From assembly GCF_006152065.1 (NCBI RefSeq), contig NZ_VDFW01000017.1, positions 62,001-126,000 on the forward strand: DNA of 64,000 bases, read 5' to 3'. The stretch's first letter is position 1. Every line of letters begins with the position of its first letter. The stretch comes from Amycolatopsis alkalitolerans (GTDB taxonomy: Bacteria > Actinomycetota > Actinomycetes > Mycobacteriales > Pseudonocardiaceae). The position numbers and the translations under genes were made by a program. The notes beneath the pieces are model-generated. The model was given only the letters and a program-made list of their open reading frames with translations. It had not been told where the DNA came from and ran no database searches. Positions 58,347 through 64,000 of this stretch are shown piece by piece.

Positions 58347-58409
58347 CGGGCCCAACAGCTCAAAACCCGAGACAAGCCCCACAGGCTTCCGACCGACGAG
58401 GTGGAATCA

Positions 58410-60545
58410 ATGGCTCCCGCAGCCCCCGACAAGGACAAGGCACTCGAGCTCGCGCTCGCCCAGATCGACAAGCAGTACGGCAAGGGATCGGTGATGCGCC
58501 TCGGTGAGGAGGGACGCGCACCGATCGAGGTGATCCCCACCGGAGCCATCGCGCTGGACATCGCGCTCGGCATCGGGGGCCTGCCCCGCGGCCGGGTCGT
58601 CGAGATCTACGGCCCGGAGTCCTCCGGTAAGAGCACGATGGCCCTGCACGCCGTGGCCAACGCGCAGAAGGCAGGCGGGATCGCCGCGTTCATCGACGCG
58701 GAGCACGCGCTCGACCCGGAGTACGCCAAGGCGCTCGGGGTGGACACCGACGCGCTGCTGGTCTCCCAGCCCGATACCGGTGAGCAGGCGCTGGAGATCG
58801 CGGACATGCTGATCCGCTCCGGTGCGCTGGACGTCCTGGTCATCGACTCGGTGGCCGCGCTGGTGCCCCGCGCCGAGATCGAAGGTGAAATGGGTGACTC
58901 GCATGTCGGTCTGCAGGCCCGCCTGATGAGCCAGGCGCTGCGGAAGATCACCGGTGCGCTGTCGAACTCCGGCACCACCGCGATCTTCATCAACCAGCTG
59001 CGTGAGAAGGTCGGCGTCATGTTCGGGTGTTTCAACTATGCCACCCGAGTGACACTTGCTGATGGTACTCAGGAGAAGATCGGCAAGATCGTCAATCAGA
59101 AGATGGATGTCGAAGTTCTCTCCTATGATCCGGTGACCGACCGGGTCGTACCGCGCAAGGTGGTCAACTGGTTCAACAACGGACCGGCCGAGGAGTTCTT
59201 GCAGTTCACTGTGGAGAAGTCAGGTGGGAACGGCCGGGCTCAGTTCGCCGCCACCGAGAACCACCTGATCCGCACGCCGGGCGGCTGGCGCCATGCGGGT
59301 GAACTTACTGCCGGCGATCGCGTCATGGCTGCTGAGAAAGAGCTTCTCTCCGACCAGCAGTGGCAGGTCGTGTTCGGTTCCCTCATGGGAGACGGGAATA
59401 TTTCGGCCAACCGTCGTGATCGGGCTGGAGTCCGGTTCCGGATGGGGCACGGCGCGGCGCAGGCGGGCTACCTGGATTGGAAGGTTTCGTTGCTGGGGAA
59501 CATCCCCTGCGCTCGCACCGCCAATGCCAAGGAAGCGGTGTTCGCTGACTTCACCCCCTTGCCGGAGCTGCACGAACTGCGGCGAGCCGTCTACTTCGGA
59601 GACGGTAAGAAACACCTGTCCTGGGACTACTTGAAGGCGCTGACCCCGCTCGCGCTGGCCATCTGGTACATGGACGACGGCTGCTTCACCGTGCGCTCCA
59701 AGGGAGTGCAGCAGCGTACGGCCGGGGGAAGTGGCCGGATCGAGATCTGTGTGGAAGCCATGGGAGCGGACACTCGCGAGCGTCTGGTGTCCTACCTGCG
59801 CGACACCCATGATCTCGATGTGAAGCTCACGTCGCGGGGCGCTCGTGGAGTGGCCGTTCTCCAGTTCTCCACCGCCGGGACGGCGCGGTTCCAACAGTTG
59901 ATCGCGCCGTACGTGCATCCTTCGATGGAGTACAAGCTGTTGCCGCGCTTCCAAGGGCAGTTCAAGGTGAAGCCCGAGTTCGTCGAACCCAAGATGCGCC
60001 CGGTGCCCGCACGGATTCTGGATGTCCACGTCAAGCCGAAGACCCGGTCGATGAACAGGTTCGATATCGAGGTCGAGGGCAACCACAATTACTTCGTCGA
60101 TGGCGTCATGGTGCACAACAGCCCGGAGACGACCACCGGTGGTAAGGCGCTGAAGTTCTACGCCTCCGTGCGGCTCGACGTGCGCCGGATCGAGACGTTG
60201 AAGGACAGTGGCGAGGCGGTCGGTAACCGCACGCGTGTCAAGGTCGTGAAGAACAAGGTCGCCCCGCCGTTCAAGCAGGCCGAGTTCGACATCCTCTACG
60301 GCCAGGGCGTCTCCCGCGAGGGCTCGCTCATCGACATGGGTGTAGACCAGGGAATCGTGCGCAAGTCCGGCGCCTGGTACACCTACGAGGGCGACCAATT
60401 GGGGCAGGGCAAGGAGAACGCGCGAAGGTTCCTGCGCGACAACCCCGACATCGCGAACGAGATCGAGAAGCGGATCAAGGAGAAGCTCGGCATCGGCGCC
60501 CAGGTCGACGCCGAGGAGGCTGCCCCGGCGCCCGTCGAGTTCTAA
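58410..60545 (+). CDS. recA: RecA recombinase precursor containing an intein
   Basis: A 711-residue precursor. Residues 1-206 and 571-711 join to a normal 347-residue RecA: Walker [10 protein letters not shown] (68-76), Walker [10 protein letters not shown], loop L1 [10 protein letters not shown], loop L2 beginning [10 protein letters not shown] once spliced, and the acidic C-terminus. The intein lies between MFG and SPETT, within the L2 segment, so splicing is needed for function. The ATG at 58410 follows GAGGTGG; a GTG at 58401 is rejected. Transcription is from a LexA-controlled and a RecA-independent promoter. Confidence 0.97.
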   Translation: MAPAAPDKDKALELALAQIDKQYGKGSVMRLGEEGRAPIEVIPTGAIALDIALGIGGLPRGRVVEIYGPESSGKSTMALHAVANAQKAGGIAAFIDAEHALDPEYAKALGVDTDALLVSQPDTGEQALEIADMLIRSGALDVLVIDSVAALVPRAEIEGEMGDSHVGLQARLMSQALRKITGALSNSGTTAIFINQLREKVGVMFGCFNYATRVTLADGTQEKIGKIVNQKMDVEVLSYDPVTDRVVPRKVVNWFNNGPAEEFLQFTVEKSGGNGRAQFAATENHLIRTPGGWRHAGELTAGDRVMAAEKELLSDQQWQVVFGSLMGDGNISANRRDRAGVRFRMGHGAAQAGYLDWKVSLLGNIPCARTANAKEAVFADFTPLPELHELRRAVYFGDGKKHLSWDYLKALTPLALAIWYMDDGCFTVRSKGVQQRTAGGSGRIEICVEAMGADTRERLVSYLRDTHDLDVKLTSRGARGVAVLQFSTAGTARFQQLIAPYVHPSMEYKLLPRFQGQFKVKPEFVEPKMRPVPARILDVHVKPKTRSMNRFDIEVEGNHNYFVDGVMVHNSPETTTGGKALKFYASVRLDVRRIETLKDSGEAVGNRTRVKVVKNKVAPPFKQAEFDILYGQGVSREGSLIDMGVDQGIVRKSGAWYTYEGDQLGQGKENARRFLRDNPDIANEIEKRIKEKLGIGAQVDAEEAAPAPVEF
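59028..60119 (+). mobile_element. RecA intein with LAGLIDADG homing endonuclease (364 residues)
   Basis: The intein begins with Cys207 ([17 protein letters not shown], block A) and ends VDGVMVHN before Ser571, so N-S acyl shift, Asn cyclisation and a Ser nucleophile are all available. Block B is [10 protein letters not shown] with the TxxH motif. Two LAGLIDADG-type motifs with their acids, LMGDGN and WYMDDG, sit about 95 residues apart, so the endonuclease looks active. The site and length match, from memory, the M. leprae RecA intein rather than the M. tuberculosis one. AT-ending codons are more common than in the flanking recA, a sign of separate ancestry. Confidence 0.95.
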
Positions 60546-60549
60546 GCGC

Positions 60550-60654
60550 GAGATCTACGTTCGCGGCGCCGAGTTCGACGTTGGGGACGATGAGTTCGAC
60601 GTTCGCGGCGCCGAGTTCGATGTTCGGGACGATGAGTCCGACATACGCGTCGGG
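60550..60654 (+). repeat. Five tandem copies of the 21-bp repeat between recA and recX
   Basis: Units start at 60550, 60571, 60592, 60613 and 60634. Units 2 and 4 end GACGAT while 1 and 3 end GGCGCC, so a 42-bp double unit was copied. The family is the same as at 50378. It starts five bases after the recA stop. Confidence 0.85.
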
Positions 60655-60674
60655 GAGCGGGGTCGAGGAGGACC

Positions 60675-61253
60675 ATGCCGAAGGTCGATCCGGCCGAGTT
60701 ACCGCCCGATGAGGCATGGAAGAAGGCGAAGGAGGCCTGCTTCGGCCTCCTCGCCGTTCGTGCCCGGACCAAGGACGAGCTCCGGCAGGCGTTGCGGCGC
60801 AAGGGTTTCGACGATGAACTCGGCGAGCGCCTGCTGGGCAAACTGGACAGCTCCGGGCTGGTGGACGACGCCGCATTCGCCGAGCAGTGGGTTCGGTCGC
60901 GGCATGCCTACCAGGGCCTGGCGCGCAAGGCGCTGGTCGCGGAGCTGAAACGCAAAGGTGTGGACGGAGATATCGCCGTCCAGGCCGCGGGGGAGATCGA
61001 CCGCGAGTCGGAGGAGCAGCGCGCCCGCGAACTGGTCCGCAAGCGACTCCGGTCGATGACCACCGTCGACGAGCAGACCGCCATCCGCCGCCTGCTCGGC
61101 ACTTTGGCTCGTAAGGGGTACCCGCAAGGCCTTTCCTACGCGGTAGTCCGCGAAGAACTGAAGAACGCCGGGCCGGTTCCACCTCGCTCGACGATGCCGT
61201 CCTCGACTGACATCCGCTCATGCCGCGGCAGGGCCCGGTGCGTCTGCGGTTAG
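60675..61253 (+). CDS. recX: Regulatory protein RecX
   Basis: RecX (192 residues) binds the RecA filament and limits it. The three-helix repeats are visible: LLAVRARTKDELRQALRRKG, LVDDAAFAEQWVRSR, and ARKALVAELKRKGVD with the final KGYPQGLSYAVVREEL. The last 25 residues (GPVPPRSTMPSSTDIRSCRG...) look like read-through into non-coding sequence, and the stop lies in the first unit of the tandem array that follows, so the original end may have been lost. GAGGAGG precedes the ATG. Confidence 0.93.
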   Translation: MPKVDPAELPPDEAWKKAKEACFGLLAVRARTKDELRQALRRKGFDDELGERLLGKLDSSGLVDDAAFAEQWVRSRHAYQGLARKALVAELKRKGVDGDIAVQAAGEIDRESEEQRARELVRKRLRSMTTVDEQTAIRRLLGTLARKGYPQGLSYAVVREELKNAGPVPPRSTMPSSTDIRSCRGRARCVCG

Positions 61254-61506
61254 GCTGAGTCAACCGGCGACTCGCCTGCGGAGACGGGTGAGCCAACCTC
61301 GGTGCGCTTGCGGTCGGGGGCTGAGTCAAGCCCGACCCACCCGCGGTTGGGACTGAGTCAAGCCCGGCGCGCTCGTGGTTCTGGCTGGGTCAACCGGTGA
61401 CTCGCCTGCGGCTAGGGGTGAGTCAATCCCCGCCGCCCGCGGTCGGGGGCTGAGCCAAGCCCGGCCCACCCGCGGCCGGGAGCCGAGTCAACTATGACCC
61501 GCCTGC
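61248..61506 (+). repeat. Tandem array of eight 31-33 bp units after recX
   Basis: Each unit starts GGTT/GGTC/GGCT, has the core CTGAGTCAA about ten bases in, and ends CGCCTGC or CACCCGC. Units alternate between an AACCGG and an AAGCCC form. There are no unique spacers. The first unit contains the recX stop codon, and the array runs up to the RidA remnant. Confidence 0.75.
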
Positions 61507-61538
61507 GGCGCGGCTGGGGCTGGGCCGGAGCCAGGAGG

Positions 61539-61661
61539 TCAGCCGACGATGGTGGTGGCCTCGATCTCGACCAGCACGTCGGGCCCGAAGACATAATCGA
61601 CTCCGATCAGGGACGTGGGAGGAAGCGACAGAGCCAGCCCGATCTCCTCGGCAACCTCCGG
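61539..61661 (-). pseudogene. RidA (YjgF/Rid) family C-terminal remnant
   Basis: About 40 codons remain: PEVAEEIGLALSLPPTSLIG, then VDYVFGPDVLVEIEATTIVG and TGA. PDVLVEIEA is the hallmark end of Rid-family enamine deaminases. The upstream part is missing; the sequence breaks off next to the LMF-like gene. A truncated gene, not expressed as an enzyme. Confidence 0.75.
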
Positions 61662-61690
61662 CGCTCACCTTCGAGCAGCCCCCGCCAGGG

Positions 61691-63133
61691 TTACTCCGCC
61701 GCGACCGGGACTCCTTCGGCGTTGAGCCGTCTCGGGTCCAGCGCCGATTCGAGGGGCCGCCGAACCCACCAGTCGCCCGTTTCGCGGCGCTCGGCCGGTG
61801 TGGTGAAGCGGTACCGGAACAGCCGCGCTCGCACGAAGGTCGGGCGCTCACCGCGGAACGGGTCGTGCCGGAGCAGTTTCAGCATGGCGCGGTCGGCCAC
61901 CAGGAGCTTGCCCGCAAGTCGCTCCAGCCAGGATTCGCCGTACCGGAACGAAAGGGGGACGAACCACAGCATCCAGTCCAGCCGCAGGTGATAGGGCGCC
62001 ACCTGCCGTGGCCGTCGCCGGGGATCGCCGGGTTTGCCTTTGAACTCGTACTCGCGCCACACCGTGGCGGGCGTCAGGTCCGGCTCATCGGTGCCTTCGA
62101 AGACAAGCTCGTGCCGGACCGTGCTGATACTGCCGAACGCGCCGTACGTGTTGACCAGATGCAACCGGTCGAAGCTGAAGTTCATGATCTGCCCGCGTGA
62201 AACCAGGTTCCGTGCCGGGCGATAGCTCAACCCCAGCACCAGGGCGGTCACGGCGAGCACCACGACGCGATACCACAGCGGCGGTTCCGCCAGCGGCGGC
62301 GGGGAGAACGGCAGCAGCTTACTGTCCAAAGCAGACACCGCGATCGTGATGGTCAGCACGTTCAGCCACGAGAAGTTCCCGCTCGCCACCAGCCAGAGCT
62401 GTGTCACGATCATGACGGCGGCGGCGATCCCGCTCGCCGGCTGCGGAGCGAACAGCGCGAACGGAACGACCAGTTGCGTGAAATGGCTCGCCAGCGCTTC
62501 GAGCTTGTGCAGCGGTTTCGGCAGATGGTGGAAGTACCAGCTCAACGGCCCGGGCATCGGCTGCGTCTCGTGGTGGTAATACAAACAGGTCAGATCACGC
62601 CAGCACCGGTCGCCGCGCATCTTGATCATGCCGGCACCGAACTCCACCCGGAACAGCAGCCACAGCAGCAACCACAGCACGGGCACCGGCGGCGCCATCC
62701 CCGCCGGGCCAAGGAAGATCGCGAGGAACCCGGCCTCCAGCAGCAACGATTCCCAGCCGAACGAGTACCAGATCCGCCCGACGTTCACCATCGACTGGTA
62801 CAGCACCCACGGCACCGCCCACACCACGAGCGAAACCCATACCGGCGCCGAATCGGCCACCCCGAACACCAGCGCCGCCGTGACCAGCGCACCGGTCCAC
62901 GCGACCGCCGCGAAGAACCGGTCCGAGTAATGGAAGTGGAAGACGCTCGGCGCCAGGCGGAAAGGCACGCGCGCCACGAGTTGTGGCACGGGCAGCAGGC
63001 CGCGCGTTCCGATGAGCGCGCGGAACTGGTTGAGCGCCACCAGGAACGCGATCAGGTAGATCGCGGCGAGCATCCGCTGGAACGCGAGCCTGGACGCCCA
63101 GTAGTCAGGGTCGGTGAACCAGTCCCATCCCAC
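61691..63133 (-). CDS. Lipase maturation factor-like integral membrane protein
   Basis: A 480-residue protein with about eight or nine transmembrane helices in the first 350 residues and a soluble C-terminal part (HELVFEGTDEPD, WREYEFKGKPGDP, RRPRQVAPYHLRLDWMLWFV). This order, with LYYHHETQPMPGPLSWYFHH in an outer loop, is that of the LMF1-like family (PF06762). In animals LMF1 helps lipases fold in the ER; the bacterial role is unknown. The GTG at 63133 lies seven bases after TAGCCT. Confidence 0.85.
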   Translation of the reverse strand: MGWDWFTDPDYWASRLAFQRMLAAIYLIAFLVALNQFRALIGTRGLLPVPQLVARVPFRLAPSVFHFHYSDRFFAAVAWTGALVTAALVFGVADSAPVWVSLVVWAVPWVLYQSMVNVGRIWYSFGWESLLLEAGFLAIFLGPAGMAPPVPVLWLLLWLLFRVEFGAGMIKMRGDRCWRDLTCLYYHHETQPMPGPLSWYFHHLPKPLHKLEALASHFTQLVVPFALFAPQPASGIAAAVMIVTQLWLVASGNFSWLNVLTITIAVSALDSKLLPFSPPPLAEPPLWYRVVVLAVTALVLGLSYRPARNLVSRGQIMNFSFDRLHLVNTYGAFGSISTVRHELVFEGTDEPDLTPATVWREYEFKGKPGDPRRRPRQVAPYHLRLDWMLWFVPLSFRYGESWLERLAGKLLVADRAMLKLLRHDPFRGERPTFVRARLFRYRFTTPAERRETGDWWVRRPLESALDPRRLNAEGVPVAAE

Positions 63134-63140
63134 GGCGGTC

Positions 63141-63146
63141 AGGCTA
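63141..63146 (-). promoter_or_regulatory. -10 box of the LMF-like gene
   Basis: TAGCCT on the minus strand, seven bases before the GTG at 63133; it decides that start. Confidence 0.45.
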
Positions 63147-63183
63147 CTGCGGCCGCGGCCGGCCCGCTGGCCGCTACGCGAAC

Positions 63184-63840
63184 TCAGCCAAGCGCGGCCG
63201 CTTCCTTCGCCAGGGCCGTGATCCGGTCGAAGTCCTTGGCGGCCAAGGCATCCTTCGGGGTCAGCCACGAACCGCCCACGCATCCCACCGTGGGCAGCGC
63301 CAGGTACGACGGCGCACTGCCGACCGTGATCCCGCCGGTCGGGCAGAACCGCAGCCGCGGCAACGGGCCGGCGATCGCCTTCAGGAACGCGACCCCGCCA
63401 CTGGGCTCGGCCGGGAAGAACTTCATCGCGGTGAGCCCCTGCTCGGCCAGCCGCATCGCCTCCGAGACCGTGCCCGCGCCCGGCAGGAACGGCAGCCCCG
63501 TACCGGATACGGCCTCCAGCAGGCGGTCTGTGCAGCCCGGCGTCACGAGGAACTTCGCGCCCGCGTCGGTGGCTTGCTTGGCCTGCTCAGGCGTGGTGAC
63601 TGTGCCCGCGCCGATGACGATCCCCGGTACCGCGGACGCCACCTGTTCGATCGCCTCGAGTGCGGCCGGCGTGCGCAGCGTCAGCTCGATCACCCGGATC
63701 CCGCCCGCCAGCAGCGCTCGCGCGACCGGCGCCGCGTCGGCCGCGTCGTCCACGACGACGACCGGCACGACGGGCGACAGTTCGAGCAGCTCCTGTCCGT
63801 TGCTCACCAGCGTCCTCCTCGAGCTCGACGGTTCCGCCAT
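63184..63840 (-). CDS. eda: 2-keto-3-deoxy-6-phosphogluconate (KDPG) aldolase
   Basis: Eda (218 residues) splits KDPG into pyruvate and glyceraldehyde 3-phosphate, the last step of the Entner-Doudoroff pathway. It is a class I aldolase with Schiff-base K140 in AMKFFPAE, general base E52 in IELTLRTP, and the phosphate site CPTGGI. It lies four bases after the edd stop, so the two form an operon. Confidence 0.96.
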   Translation of the reverse strand: MAEPSSSRRTLVSNGQELLELSPVVPVVVVDDAADAAPVARALLAGGIRVIELTLRTPAALEAIEQVASAVPGIVIGAGTVTTPEQAKQATDAGAKFLVTPGCTDRLLEAVSGTGLPFLPGAGTVSEAMRLAEQGLTAMKFFPAEPSGGVAFLKAIAGPLPRLRFCPTGGITVGSAPSYLALPTVGCVGGSWLTPKDALAAKDFDRITALAKEAAALG

Positions 63841-63844
63841 CCCA

Positions 63845-64000
63845 TCACACGCGGGCCGGGGCGCCGAAATGACCGGGCGTCATCGGGCCGAACACGCTCG
63901 CGCCCTGGTCCGCGGGCCCCACCGCACGCCGCAGCGCGGTGAACAGTTCGCGACCGGTGCCGATCCACGAAGCCCCGTCCGGTGCCGAATCGCGCAGCGG
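63845..64000 (-). CDS. edd: 6-phosphogluconate dehydratase, C-terminal end (runs off the window)
   Basis: Only the last 51 codons are present. The segment ending WIGTGRELFTALRRAVGPAD and QGASVFGPM is the known C-terminus of Edd of the IlvD/Edd family (WIGTGRELF with VGPA-GA). Together with eda it makes the two specific enzymes of the Entner-Doudoroff route. Catalytic and FeS residues lie outside the window. Confidence 0.8.
   Translation of the reverse strand, partial: PLRDSAPDGASWIGTGRELFTALRRAVGPADQGASVFGPMTPGHFGAPARV

Noticed and set aside
50378-60654. LexA binding sites inside the 21-bp repeats
   Set aside because: GTTCGACGTTC has half-sites, but the CGAAC-N4-GTTCG arrangement is not formed on either strand.

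Overview
The window is GC-rich (roughly 70 % by eye) DNA from an actinobacterium. It looks most like Pseudonocardiaceae and probably Amycolatopsis. The pointers are F420-dependent oxidoreductases, a PASTA-domain Ser/Thr kinase beside an Rv2175c-type DNA-binding protein, a long Lhr helicase, DUF3046-recA-recX gene order, mycobacterial-type LexA boxes and PafBC-type damage promoters, and many genes whose -10 box lies only 6-8 bases before the start codon (leaderless mRNAs). The genus is inferred from gene content and repeat style, not from a marker gene.

Layout. 1-2452: end of an F420 oxidoreductase gene, a two-gene ABC-2 exporter and a DMT-type membrane protein, all on the minus strand. 2496-4426: hisF, a small membrane protein gene and hisI, overlapping by 4 bases each, then an unknown 99-residue protein. 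4437-10213: a TetR regulator divergent from a trp operon (trpE, Trp-associated membrane protein, an 18-codon leader ORF, trpC, trpB, trpA; no trpD or trpG here). 10231-12100: a Uma2 nuclease-like gene behind a damage-type promoter, a small membrane protein and lgt. 12107-13858: a frameshifted dihydrofolate-reductase-like gene, an SDR gene under a KstR-like operator, and the wreck of a divergent TetR/SDR pair. 13821-16785: a BtuFCD-type ABC importer behind a cobalamin riboswitch. 17055-23139: gltB-gltD. 23262-26843: an MMPL transporter and type II DAHP synthase.

26901-31444 holds a 2H phosphoesterase, a WS/DGAT acyltransferase and the divergent pknL-like kinase / Rv2175c-like pair. With aroG, the polyprenyl synthase and metF this recalls the M. 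tuberculosis Rv2172c-Rv2178c neighbourhood. 31413-40117: a frameshifted MFS gene sharing a bidirectional promoter with a CGNR zinc-finger gene, an F420 LLM enzyme, a crtI-like/polyprenyl synthase pair, a PIG-L deacetylase, an alpha/beta hydrolase, and a LysR regulator divergent from an SBF-like transporter. 40291-47306: metF, a DUF885 protein, two EamA transporters, GNAT, YbaK-like and MocR-type genes.

The right third is dominated by DNA damage response. A HEPN plus MDMPI (DinB-superfamily) operon sits behind two LexA boxes (47330-48721). lhr has a leaderless RecA-independent damage promoter. recA carries both a LexA-box promoter and a RecA-independent promoter and is interrupted by a 364-residue homing-endonuclease intein; recX follows. 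Two families of short tandem repeats (21 bp at 50378 and 60550; about 32 bp at 61248) lie in this part. The window closes with an ACT-GNAT acetyltransferase, def, an Hsp70-like membrane protein, a truncated RidA gene, a lipase-maturation-factor-like protein and eda-edd of the Entner-Doudoroff pathway.

No tRNA, rRNA, IS element or CRISPR array was found. Decay is visible at five or six places (12378, 13599-13858, 31690, 40124, 61539). Two of these are single-base frameshifts in otherwise intact genes and may be sequence errors.
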